Part shown: in pieces, positions 22,201 to 33,779 of the stretch
Numbering within the stretch: position 1 is the stretch's first letter
Layout: the number at the start of each line of letters is the position of its first letter
Assembly: GCA_029204225.1 (NCBI GenBank)
Contig: CM055109.1
Coordinates: 4,240,299 to 4,304,298, forward strand
Length of the DNA: 64,000 bases
Reading direction: 5' to 3'
Source of the DNA: Diphasiastrum complanatum
Lineage: Eukaryota > Streptophyta > Lycopodiopsida > Lycopodiales > Lycopodiaceae
Made by a program: the position numbers and the translations under genes
Notes under the pieces: model-generated
What the model was told of the DNA's origin: nothing
The model's input: the letters and a program-made list of their open reading frames with translations, nothing else
The model's database searches: none

Positions 22201-25200
22201 GACTTCTACCGTCCTCTGTGGTCCTCTACGGTCCCTCTGCGGTCCTCTATGGTCCTCTACGACCTATGTGGTCCTCTACGGTCCACTGCGACCTCTACGA
22301 TCCTTTGTGACCTCTGCCATCTATACGGTCCTCTGTGGTCCTTTACAACCTCTACGACCTCTGCGGTCCTCTACGACCTTCTACGACCCTCTACGGTTCT
22401 CAACGGTCCTCTGCGACCTCTATGACCTTTGCGGTCCCAAATGCAGTCCCTCTGTGATCCTCTACGGTACCTCTGTGGTCCTCTACAACCTCTGCGGCCT
22501 CTGCGACCTTTGCAGTCCTCCGTGGTCCTCTGCAGACCTCTGCGACCTCTGCGGTCCTCTACGGTCCCTAATGCGGTCCCTCTGTGGTCCTCTACGGTCC
22601 TCCCGTCGCGGCAGGAACCTCTGCGGTCCTCTATGGTCCTCTGCAAGCTCTGCGGTCCTCTACGACCCTCTACGACCTCTGCGGTCTGATGCGGTCCCTC
22701 TGCGACTTCTACGGTCGTCTGCGATCTCCAATGCGGTCCCTTTGTGGTTCTCCCTCGTCCTCTCGCCGCGGTGGGAGGTTCTCAATTTTATTGTCCTCTA
22801 CGGTCCCTCTGCGGTCCTCTGTAGTCCTCTACGGTCTTCTATGACCTCTACGACGTCTGTGATCTCTGTGGTCCCTCTAATGCGGTCCCTCTGTGGTCCT
22901 CTACGACCTTTGTGACCTCTGCGGTCCCAAATGCGGTCCCTTTGTGGTCCTCTGCGACGTCTGCGATCTTTGCAGACCTCTACGATCTCTATGACCTCTC
23001 CGGTCCTTTGCAATCTCTGCGGTCCTCTGCAACCCTCTACTACACTCTTCGGTCCTCTGCGACCTCTATGGTCATCTGCGACCTCTACGGTCCCTAATGT
23101 GGTCCCTCTATGGTCCTCTGCGGTCCTCCTGCCGCGGAAGGAGGTTCTGAGTTCTACGGTCCTCAGTGATCTCTGCGGTCCTCTGCGGACCTCTATGACC
23201 TCTGCGACCTCTGCGGACCTCTGCAGTCCCTAATGCGATCCCTCTGTGGTCCCCTGCGGTCCTCCCGTCGTGGCAGGAGGTTCTGAGTTCTACGGTCCTC
23301 TATGGACCTCAGCGACCCTCTACAACTTCTATGGTTCAATGCGGTCCTTTGCGACCTCTGCGGTCCTCTTCGGTCCCTAATGCGGTAGCTTTGTGGTCCT
23401 TTGCGACTTCTGCAACCTCTGCGGTCCTCTACAACCTCTGCGACCTCTGTGGTCCTCTACGACCCTTTGCGGTCCTTTGCGACCTCTGCGGTCCCTAATC
23501 CAGTCCCTTTGTGGTCCTCTACGGTCCTCCCACCGCGATAGGAGCTTCTGAGATCTACAGTCCCTCTGTGGTCCTCTACGACCTCTGCGGTCCTCTGTGG
23601 TCCCTAATGCCGTCCTCTATGACCTCTACGGTCCTCTGCAATCTCTGCAGTCCTCTACGACCTATGCGGTCCTCTACGGTCCTCTGTGACCTCTACGGTC
23701 ATCTGCGGTCCTCTGCGACCTCTACGGTCCTCTACGACCTCTGCAGTCCCTAATGCGGTCCCTCCATGGTCCTCCGCGATCCTCCCACCGTGACGGGAGG
23801 TTCTGAGTTCTACGGTCCTCTGTGGTCCTCTACGGTCCCTCTGCGGTCCTCTGCGACCTCTGCGGTCCTCTACAGTCCTCTACGACCTCTACGGTCCTCT
23901 GCGACCACTGTCATCTATACGGTCCTCTGCGACCTCTGCGACACTTTGTGGTCCTCAACGGTCCTGTACAACCTCTGCGACTTTTGCGGTCCCTCTGTGG
24001 TCCTCTACAACCTCTGCGGTCCTCTACAACCTCTACGACCTTTGCGGTCCTCTACGGTCCCTAATGCGATCCCTCTGTGGTCCTCTACGGTCCTCTCGTC
24101 GCGGTGGAATCCTCTATGGTCCTCTGCGGAACTCTGCGGTCCTCTGCGACACTCTGTAACCTCTGCGGTCCAATGCGGTCCCTCTGTGACCTCTACGGTC
24201 CTCTGAGGTCTGATGCGGTCGTCTGCGGCTATCTGCGGTCCCTAATGCAAACCCTATGTGGTTCTCTGCGGTCCCTAATGTGGTCCCTATGTGGTCCTCT
24301 ACGACCTCTACGGTCCTCTACGAATTCTGTGATCTCTGCAATCCTCTGCGACCTCTGCGGTCCTCTACGGTCCCTAATGCGATCCCTCTGTGGTCCTCTA
24401 TGGTCCTCCCGTCGCGGTGGGATCCTCTGCGATCCTCTATGGTCCTCTACGGACCTCTGCAACCCTCTGCGACCTCTACGATCCGATGCGGTCCCTCTGC
24501 GACCTCTACGGTCCGATGCGGTCGTCTACGACCGTCTGCGGTCCCTCTGTGGTTCTCTGAGGTCCTCCCACCGCGGTCCTCCTCTGCGGTCTCTGCGACC
24601 TCTGCGGTCCCTAATGTGGTCCCTCTATGGTCCTCCGCGATCCTCCCGCCGCAGCGGGAGGTTCTGACTTTTACGATCCTCTGTGGTCCTCTACGGTCCC
24701 TCTACGGTCCTTTGCGACCTCTACAGTCCGCTGCGACCTCTGCGGTCCTCCACGACCTCTACGATCCTCTACGGTCCTTCTATGGTCCTCCGCAATCCTC
24801 CCGCCGCGACGGGAAGTTCTGACTTGTACGGTCCTCTGTGGTCCTCTACGGTCCTCTGCGGTCCTCTGCAGTCCTCTACGACCTCTACGATTCTCTACGA
24901 CCTCTGTCATCTATACGGTTCTCTATGGTCCCTAATGCGGTCCCTCTATGGTCCTCTGCAGTCCTCTGCGACCCTCTGCGGTCCTCAACGGTCCTCTGCG
25001 ACATTTGCGGTCCCTCTGTGGTCCTCTACAACCTCTACGGTCCTCTGTGGCCTCTCTACCTATGCGGCCTCTCGACCTCTACGGTCCTCTGCGTTCTGCG
25101 ACCTCTGCGGTCCCTCTGTGGTCCTCTACAGTCCTCCCGTCATGGCGGGATCCTCTGCGATTGTCTACAGTCGTCTGCGGTCTCTAATGCGGTCCCTCTG

Positions 25201-28200
25201 TGGTTCTCTGCAATCCTCTGCGGTCACTCTATGGTCCTCTGCGGTCCTCCCGCCGCGGTGGGAGGTTCTCAGTTCTATGGCCCTCTACGGTCCCTCTACG
25301 GTCCTCTGTAGTCCTATGTGGTCCTCTATGACCTCTGCAACGTCTGCAATCTCTACGATCCTCTACGGTCCCTAACGCGGTCCCTCTGTGGTCCTCTACG
25401 ACCTTTGTGACCTCTGCGACCTTTGCGGTCCCTCTGTGGTCCTCTACGACGTCTGCGATCCCTGCAGACTTCTATGACCTTTGTGACCTCTATGGTCCTT
25501 TGCAAACTCTACGGTCCTCTCCGACCCTCTACGACCCTCTTCGGTCCTCTGTGACCTCTACGGTCATCTGCGACCTCTGCGGTCCCTAATGTGGTCCCTC
25601 TATGGTCCTCTACAGTCCTCCCGCTGCGGCGGGAGGTTCTGAGTTCTACGGTTCCTCTGCGGTCCTCTACGATCCTCTACAACCCCTGCGGTCCTCTGCG
25701 GTCCTCTGCGGTCCTCTCGCCGCGGCAGGAGGTTCTGAGTTCTACGGTCCTCTACGAACCTCAGCGGACTACAACGAACTCTGCGAACCTCTGTGACCCT
25801 CTACAACCTTTGCGGTCTGATGCGGTCCTTTGCGACCTCTACGGTCCTCTTCGGTCCCTAATGCGGTAGCTTTGTGGTCCTTTGCAACTTCCACGACCTC
25901 TGCGGTCCTCTGCGACCTCTGTAGTCCTCTACGACCCTCTGCGGTCCTTTGCAACCTCTACGGTCCCTAATGTCGTCCTTCTGTGGTCCTCTGCGGTCCT
26001 CCCACCGCAACAGGAGATTCTGAGATCTACGGTCCTATACAGTCCCTCTGGGATCCTCTACGACCTCTGCGGTCCTCTCCTATGTGGTCCCTAATGCGAT
26101 CCCTCTGTGGTCCTCTACAACCTCTCCGACCTCTGCAGTCCTCTGCGGTCCTCAGCGACCTCTGCGGTCATCTGCGACCTCTACAGTCCTCTGCGACCTC
26201 TGCGATCCCTCTATGGTCCTCCGCGATCCTCCCGCCGCGGCGGGAGGCTATGAGTTCTATGGTCCTCTATGGTCCTCTACGGTCCCTCTACGATCCTCTG
26301 TGACCTCTGCGTCCTCTACGGTCCTCTGCGACCTCTACGATCGTCTGCGACCTCTGTCATCTATACAGTCCTCTACGGTCTCTAATGCAATCCCTTTGTG
26401 GTCCTCTGCGGTCCTCTGCGACCTTTGCGACCTCTGCGGTCCTCTACGACCCTCTGCGGTCCTCAACGGTCCTCTGTGACCTCTGCGACCTCTGCGGTCC
26501 CTCTATGGTCCTCTGTGGTCCTCTACAACCTCTGTGGTACTCTAGGACCTCTACGGTCCCCTACGGACCTCTGCAACCTCTGCGGTCCCTAATGCGGTCC
26601 CTCTATGGTCCTCTACGGTCCTCCCGTCGTGGCGGGATCCTCTGCGGGTCTCTATGGTCCTCTGCGGACCTCTACAAACTCTGTGGTCCTCTACGGTCCG
26701 ATGTGGTCCTTTGTGACCTCTGCGACCTCTAAGGTCCTCTTCGGTCCCTAATGCGGTAGCTTTGTGGTCCTTTGCAACTTCTACGACCTCTGTGGTCCTC
26801 TATGACCCTCTGCGGTTCTCTATGACCCTCTACGGTCCTCTACGACCTTTGCGGTCCCTAATGCAGTCTCTTTGTGGTCCTCTACGGTCCTCCCACCGCG
26901 GCAGGAGGTTCTGAGATCTATGGTCCTCTACGGTCCCTCTACGACCTCTGCGTTCCTCTGCGGTCTCTCTGTTGTCCTCTATGACCTCTGCGGTCCTCTG
27001 CGACCTCTACAATATCTGCAGTCCTCTACGACCTCTGCGGTCCTCTACGGTCCCTAATGTGATCCCTCTGTGGTTCTCTACGGTCCGCCCGTCGCGGTGG
27101 GATTCTCTGCGATCCTCTATGATCCTCTGCGGACCTCTGCAAACTCTACGGTCCTCTGCGACCCTCTGCGACCTCTGCGTCAGATGCGGTTCCTCTACAA
27201 CCTCTACAGTCTGATGCGGTCGTCTGCGGCTGTCTGCGGTCCCTCTGTGGTTCTCTGTGGTCCTTCTACCGCGGTGCTCCTCTGCGGTCTCTGCGACCTC
27301 TGCGGTCCCTAATGTGGTCCCTCTATGGTCCTTCGCGATCCTCTCGTTGCGGCGAGAGGTTCTGACTTCTACGGTCCTCTGTGGTCCTCTGTGGTCCTCT
27401 ACGGTCCTCTGCGACCTCTGCAGTCCGCTGCGACCTCTGCGGTCCTCTACGGTCTTCTGCGACCTCTGTCATCTATACGGTTCTCTACGGACCTCTACGG
27501 TCCTCTACGACCCTCTGCGGTCCTCTGCGACCCTCTGCGGTCCTCAACGGACCTCTGCGAACTCTTCGGTCCTTTGCGGTCCTCTGCGACCTCTGTGGTC
27601 CGATGCGGTCCCTCTGCGACCTTTGCGGTCCGATGCGTTCGTCTGTGGTTCTCTGCGGTCCTCCCACCGCGGTCTTCCTCTGCGGTCCTCTACGATCCCT
27701 CTATGGTCCTCCGCGATCCTCCCGTTGCGACGGGAGGTTCTGACTTCTACGGTCCTCTGTGGTCCTCTACGGTCCCTCTACAGTCCTCTGTGACCTCTGC
27801 AGTGCTCTACGGTCCTCTGCGACCTCTACGATCCTCTGCGACCTCTATCATCTATACGGTTCTCTATAGTCCCTAATGAGGTCCCTCTATGGTCCTCTGC
27901 GGTCCTCTACGGTCCTTTGCGACCTCTGCAACCTTTGTGGTCCCTAATGCGGTCCCTTTGTTGTCCTCTACAACCTCTGCGGTCCTCTGTGGCCTCTCGA
28001 CCTCTGCGGTCCTCTACGATCCTCTGCGGTCCTCTGTGACCTCTACGGTCCCTAATGCGGTCCCTCTGTGGTCCTCTACGGTCGTCTGCAGTCGTCTGCG
28101 GTCTCTAATGGGGTCCCTCTGTGACCCTCTACGGTCCTCCCGCCGCGGTGGGAGGTTCTTAGTTCTATGGCCCTCTGCGGCCCTCTGTGGTCCCTCTGCG

Positions 28201-31200
28201 GTCCTCTGTGGTCTCTCTGTGGTCCTCTGCGGTCCCTCTGCGGTCCTCTATGACCTCTGCAACGTCTACAATCTCTGCAGTCCCTAACGCGGTCCCTCTG
28301 TGGTCCTCTACGACGTTTGTGACCTCTATGACCTCGGCGACTCTGCGGTCCCTAATGTGGTCCCTCTGTGGTCCTCTACGACGTTTGTGATCTCTACGGA
28401 CTTCTACGACCTCTGTGACCTCTACGGTCCTCTGCAAACTCTACGGTCCTCTCCGACCCTCTTCGGTCCTCTGCGGTCCTCTGTGACCTCTATGGTCATC
28501 TGCGACCTCTGCGGTCCCTAATGTGGTCCCTCTATGGTCCTTTGTGGTCCTCCCGCTGCGGCGGGAGGTTCTGAGTTCTACGGTCCCTCTGCGGTCCTCT
28601 ACGGTCCTCTGCAACCTCTGCGGTCCCTAATGCGGTCCCCTGCGATTCTCCCACCGCGGCAGGAGGTTCTAAATTCTACGGACCTCAACGGACCGCAACG
28701 AACTCTGCGAACCTCTGTGACCCTCTACAACCTCTACGGTCCGATGCAGTCCTTTGCGACCTCTGCGACCTCTACGGACCTCTGCGGTCCCTAATGCAGT
28801 AGCTTTGTGGTCCTTTGCAACTTCCGCGACCTCTGCGGTCCTCTGCGACCTCTACGACCCTTTGCAGTCCTCTACGACCTCTGTAGTACTCTATGACCCT
28901 CTATGGTCCTCTACAACCTCTACGGTCCCTAATGTCGTCCCTCTGTGGTCCTCTACGGTCCTCCCACCGCGGCAGGAGGTTCTGAGATCTACGATCCTCT
29001 ACGATCCCTCTATGGTCCTCTACGACCTCTGCGGTCCTCTACGGTCCCTCTGCAGTCCTCTGCGACCTCTGCGGTCCTCTGCAGCCTCTGCGGTCCTCAG
29101 CAGCCTCTACGACCTCTGCGGTCCCTCATGGTCCTCCGCAATCCTCCCGCCACGGCGGGAGGCTTTGAGTTTTACGGTCCTCTGTGGTCCTCTACGGTCC
29201 TCTGCGACCTCTGTCATCTATACGGTCCTCTGCGACTTTTGCGACCTCTACGGTCCTCTGTGACCTCTTTGGTTCCTCTATGGTCCTCTGCGGTCCCTCT
29301 GTGGTCCTCTGCAACCTATGCAGTCCTCTACGGTCCTCTACGGACCTCTGCAACCTCTACGGTCCTCTGCGGTCCCTCTGCGGTCCTCTATGGTCCTCTG
29401 CGGACCTCTGCGAACTCTGCGGTCCTCTACGACCCTCTGCGACCTCTTCGATCCGATGCGGTCCCTTTGTAACCTCTGCGGTCCGATGCGGTCGTCTTTG
29501 GTCCCTAATGCGGTCCCTCTGTGGTTCTCTACGGTCCTCTCGCCGCGATGGGAGGTTCTCAGTTCTATGGTCCTCTGTGGTCCCTCTGCGATCCTCTGCA
29601 GTCCTCTACAGTCCTTTGTAGTCCTCTACGGTCCTCTATGACCTCTACGACGTCTACGATCTCTATAATCCTCTATGGTCCCTAACGCGGTCCCTCTGTG
29701 GCCCTCTGCGACCTCTGCGACCTCTGTGATCCTCTGCGGTCCCTAATGTGGTCCCTCTGTGGTCCTCTACGATGTCTGCGACCTCTGGGGACCTCTACGA
29801 CCTCTGTGACCTCTGCGGTCCTCTGCAACCTCTGCGGCCCTCTGCGGCCCTCTTCGGTCCTCTGCGACCTCTACGGTCATCTGCAACCTCTGTGGTCATC
29901 TGCAACCTCTACGGTCCCTAATGTGGCCCCTCTATGGTCCTCTGTGGTCCTCCCGCCGCGGCGGGAGGTTCTGAGTTCTACGGTCCTCTGCGGTCCTCTA
30001 CGGTCCTCTGCGACCTCTGTGGTCCTCTGCGGACCTCTGCGACCTCTGCGGTCCCTCTGTATCCCCCTGTGGTCCTCCCGCCGCGGCACGAGGTTTTGAG
30101 TTCTACGGTCTTTAGCGGACCTCAACGAACTTTGCGAACCTCTGCGACCCTCTACAACCTCTGTGGTCCCTCTACGGTCCCTCTGTAGTTCCTCTCTGGT
30201 CCTCTACGGTCCCTCTGCGGTCCACCCGCCGCGGTAGGAGGTTCTGAGTTCTACGGTCCCTCTGTGGTCCTTTGCGGTCCCTCTGCGATCTCTACGGTCC
30301 TCTACGATGTCTGCTACCTCTGCGACCCTCTACGGTCCTCTGTAGTCCTCTACGGTCCCTTTGCGGTCCTCTACGGTCCCTTTGCGACCCTCTACAGTCC
30401 ACCCACCGCGGTGGGTGGAGCCTCCAAAATTGCGATCTTCCTCTACGACCATCTACCACCTATGCAGTCCTCTGCGGTCCTCTACGGTCCTCTACAACCT
30501 CTGTGACCTCTGCAGTCCTCTGCGTTACTTTGTGATCCCTTTGTGTTCCTCTGCGACCTCTGCCATCCATACGGTCCTCTGTGGTCCCTAATGCGGTCCC
30601 TCTGTGATCCTCTGCGTCCTCTGAGGTCCCTAATGCGGTCCCTCTGTGATCCTCTGCGGTCCCTCTGTGATCCTCTGCGGTCCCTCTGCGGTCCTCTGCG
30701 ACCTCCTTTCCTCTGTGGCCTCTACGACCCCTGCGATCCTCTACAGTCCTCTATGAACCTCTGCGACCTTTGCAGTCCCTCTGTGGTCCTCTGCGGTCCG
30801 TGGTCCTCTATGGTCCTCCCGTCGCGGCGGGATCCTCTGCGGTCCTGTACGGTCCTCTGCGGACCTCTGTGAACTCTGCTACGGTCCTCTGCGATCTCTG
30901 CGGTCCTCTAGGTCCCTGATGCGGTCCCTCTGCGGTCCTCTGCGACCTCTTCGACCCTCTACGGTCCTCTGCGACCCTCTGAGGTCCTCCCGCCGCGGCA
31001 GAAAATTATGAGTTCTAGGTCTTCTACGGTCCCTCTGCAATCCTCTACGACTTCTGTAGTCCTCTACGACCTCTGCTGTCCTCTGCGGTCCCCAATGTGG
31101 TCCCTCTGTGGTCCTCTACGACCTCTGCGGTCCCTTTGCGACCTCTGCGGTCCTCTGCGATCTCTACGGTCCTCTACAACCCTTTGCGACCATCTATGGT

Positions 31201-31995
31201 CCTCTGCGACCTCTGCGGTCCTCAATGAGCGACCTCTGCAGTCCTCTGCGGTCCCTCTATGGTCCTCTGCACTCCTCCCACCGCGGCGGGAGGTTCTGAG
31301 TTCTACGGTCCTCTGCAGTCCTCAATGACCTCTGCGGTCCTCTACGGACCTCTATGACCTTTGTGACGTCTGCGGTCCTCTGCGGTCCCTAATGCGGTCC
31401 CTCTGTGGTCCCCTGCAGTCCTCCCGCCGCGGCGGGAGGTTCTGAGTTCTATGGTCCCCTGCGGACCTCTGCGACCCTCCACAACCTATGTGGTCCCTCT
31501 GCAACCTTTGCAGTCCTCTGCGGTCCCTCTGCGGTCCTCTGTGGTCCCTCCCGCCGCGGCGGGAGATTCTGTGTTCTACGGTCCTCTGTGGTCCTCTGCA
31601 GTCCTCTACGATCCTCTGCGACCTCTGCTACCTTTGCCACCCTCTACGGTCCTCTACGACCCTCTACGGTCCCTCTGCGGTCCACCCGCCGCTGCAGGTG
31701 GAGCCTCAAAAATTGCGATCCTCCTCTGCGACCCTTTGCGATCTATGCGGTCATGTGTGGTCCTCTATGGTCGTCTGCCCTCTGCGTCCTCTATGGTCCT
31801 CTACGGTCCTTAATGCGGTCCCTCTGTGGTCCTCTGCGACCTCTTAGGTCCTCTACGGTCCTCTGCAGTCCTTCTACAGTCCTCTGCGGTCCCTAATGTG
31901 GTCCCTCTGTGGTCCTCCCGCCACGGCGGGAGGTTTTGAGTTCTATGGTCCTCTGCAGTCCCTCTGCGGTCTTCTGCAACCTCTGCGGTCCTCTG
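19283..31995. repeat. 12.7-kb GC-rich minisatellite array of about 10-bp units
   Basis: The whole interval is built from a few related words: ggtcctctgc (10), gacctctgc (9), ggtccctaatgc (12) and ggtccctctgt (11), each also present with tac, tgt or tgca variants. At about 10 bp per unit this is on the order of 1,200-1,300 units. Longer markers recur at irregular distances of roughly 0.4-1.6 kb: ccatctatacggtcctctg, gtagctttgtggtccttt, and a ggtggagcctc(c/a)aaaattgcgatc segment at about 30412 and 31696. These show higher-order structure. Stop codons are rare in the words, so long frames appear on both strands; I do not regard them as genes. The left end lies inside a Copia RT frame and the right end abuts a gypsy-type LTR. 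Confidence 0.95.
26228..26247. repeat. Perfect copy of the array's 20-bp GC palindrome (one of about fifty hairpins)
   Basis: CCTCCCGCCGCGGCGGGAGG is its own reverse complement. Other perfect copies are at 29949-29968 and 31420-31439. About fifty recognisable versions occur between 19.5 and 31.95 kb, spaced from under 100 to about 400 bp and usually followed by ttctgagttctacgg, ttctgagatctacgg, ttctgacttctacgg, ttctcagttctatgg or atcctctgcgg. The tail type defines subfamilies of the higher-order repeat. Imperfect copies differ mostly by C/T or G/A. Confidence 0.92.
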
Positions 31996-32812
31996 TGTTG
32001 GGGGTATTCCCGACGATGTATAAATAAATAAAATCGTCCAATAAAATGTGTTGCGAGGGTATGGCATCCTGCGCGTATAAGCCCATGGCCCAATGAGCAC
32101 ACAAGCTAAGCTGTAAATAAAATAATAGGCTTGGGCCCTTTGTAATTAAAATAAAACTTGAGGCCCAAAGTCAATTTTAAACTTAGAGATTATTTTTTTA
32201 GAGTTGGCTCCAGTTTTGGACTCACATGAATCTTGTGATTTCCAATGTACTTTTTGTGAACCCTTGGATCAAGTTGGGTCCAAGATGAATGGATAAGATC
32301 AATGTAAATATTAGCCCCCAAGATTTTGGGACAAGGGCCTTCTCCATATTATAAAAAGACACCATTTGTACTCTATTTCCATGCTTAATGAAAAAGAGGA
32401 AACTCTACCAATTTAGAGAACCAAGCATCCTCAATTGCTAAGCACTCATGCTAATGCTTTTTGTTGTGTGTTTCTGATTGTTTTCACTTATATATTGTTG
32501 TTTTGATAGTTATGGTTTCTCCATTAGCATGCATCTTGAGCTTTTGAGCTAACTTCCCCCTCAACTCTATCTCTCTCTTTCTCTCTTCTCCTCCTTCCTC
32601 TTCGATTCTACCCTTTTCTTTCACCAACAATCATGATGAAGTTAGCTTAGGGAAGTAGAGTTAGTGTGAGTAGTGTTAGTGGAAGTAGAGTTAGATAAAA
32701 CGTAGGAAACTAACTAAAAGTAGCATCTATGCATAGTTAGGTGCCTATCCAGTGAACTAACCCTTGTTGACAGGCGGGAGGGCTATTACAACGTTGGATC
32801 GAAGACCCTACA
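31996..32812 (+). repeat. Gypsy-type LTR (5' LTR), 817 bp
   Basis: The segment starts TGTTGGGGG and ends CCCTACA, giving TG...CA ends with short inverted termini. It contains a TATA box (32350), a pyrimidine-rich stretch (32560-32620), and is followed two bases later by a sequence resembling the gypsy primer-binding site (tcgttgtcgggga). Its left edge is the last unit of the minisatellite. No second copy of this LTR is present in the window, so the right-hand partner is missing or outside. The start and end are inferred from the termini. Confidence 0.7.
32350..32357 (+). promoter_or_regulatory. TATA box within the LTR
   Basis: TATAAAAA lies about 355 bp into the LTR, a suitable place for the U3/R promoter of a retrotransposon. 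No other promoter element was verified. Confidence 0.5.
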
Positions 32813-32813
32813 C

Positions 32814-32832
32814 TAGCATCGTTGTCGGGGAT
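32814..32832 (+). other. Primer-binding site-like sequence
   Basis: tagcatcgttgtcggggat directly follows the LTR. It resembles the TGGCGCCGTTGCCGGGGA-type site of plant gypsy elements, with several C-to-T or G-to-A type differences. Confidence 0.55.
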
Positions 32833-33779
32833 ATGTTTTCACTAACTAGTGTAGTTGTATTATTTCTTGCTTTTTAGAGTAGTTTTAGGTAGATTTTTGG
32901 GAGTTTAGAGCTAGTTTTCTATATTTTTTTGTGTTTGGACTGTTCACAACTAGTGGAAGATGTGTAAGAAGGTAAAGGAGGCCTTGAACAGCCTCTAAGG
33001 GCTTGAAGCCCGAACCAACCAGCCAAAAAATCCAAAAAACACCAATCTGCATTTTGGAAGGAAAAAGAGCCTGAAATCTCATCAGATTTTAATATCTCCA
33101 AAACCAGTAAGAGTTAACCCTTGCATGGCTGGCAGCAGCTCTAGGGTACTGTCTCAGACCTGCATAGAAGCCTGCGAGAGTTAGTTCCAAGCAGATTGCA
33201 AAAATAGAAAAAATCATAAAAAATTCAAAAAACCCTTGAAAAAATCCAAAAAATCTTCACCGGAACTCTCGTAGAGCCCTTTGAAGTTCCATCTCAGTGA
33301 GACCAGGATACAAAGAAGTTTGCGAGAGTTAGTTTGATGTCTGAGTGTCTGTGCGAGAGTTCCCAGTGAAAAAAGACGGGAAAGTATCAGAGAACCCTCG
33401 CAGACGCCAAAATTTTCAGTTCTAGTGCGCAAGAACTCTCGCAGAGGATTCTGAGGTTCCATCTCTGAGAGACAAGGACACATAAGAGCCTACGAGAGTT
33501 AGTTTAATTCTAGTGAGCAGAAAATTGGGTTTAAGTGTTAAAAAATCACTAAAAAGTGAAGATCCAGCAAATCCTTCAAATAAGAACTCTCGCAGACCCT
33601 CTCAATCGATTCAGAATGTCAATTTCCAGTGATTAAGCTTGCGAGAGTTAGTATAGAGATTTGGTGAAGATCAAGCCAAAATAGTGATTCTAGACCCTCG
33701 CATACAGTGAAATTTTCAGTTAGTGCGAGAGTTAACTCTCGCAGAAATTTCCATAGTGAGATCTGACTCAGATTCAGCT
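32833..33779 (+). other. Non-coding leader after the LTR, with a GCGAGAGTT/AACTCTCGC motif cluster
   Basis: No significant frame is present. Between 33174 and 33742 the word gcgagagtt, its complement aactctcgc or a one-base variant occurs about twelve times in both orientations. It ends in the perfect 18-bp palindrome GCGAGAGTTAACTCTCGC (33725-33742). Each occurrence sits in related text (gagagttagtttgat, ctctcgcagag), so the stretch is an old, diverged short repeat. Confidence 0.75.

Noticed and set aside
21947-22915. Long open frames inside the array (for example 322 codons on the plus strand, and Arg-rich frames on the minus strand)
   Set aside because: The repeat words lack stop codons in most phases, so open frames appear on both strands and overlap each other. 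Composition is a direct product of the 10-bp words, with no start context or domain.
19283-31995. CRISPR array
   Set aside because: The palindromes recur, but the sequence between them is the same repeat family rather than unique spacers, distances vary widely, there are no cas genes, and the context is eukaryotic.
19283-31995. rDNA or telomeric repeat
   Set aside because: No rRNA signature or TTTAGGG-type unit is present.
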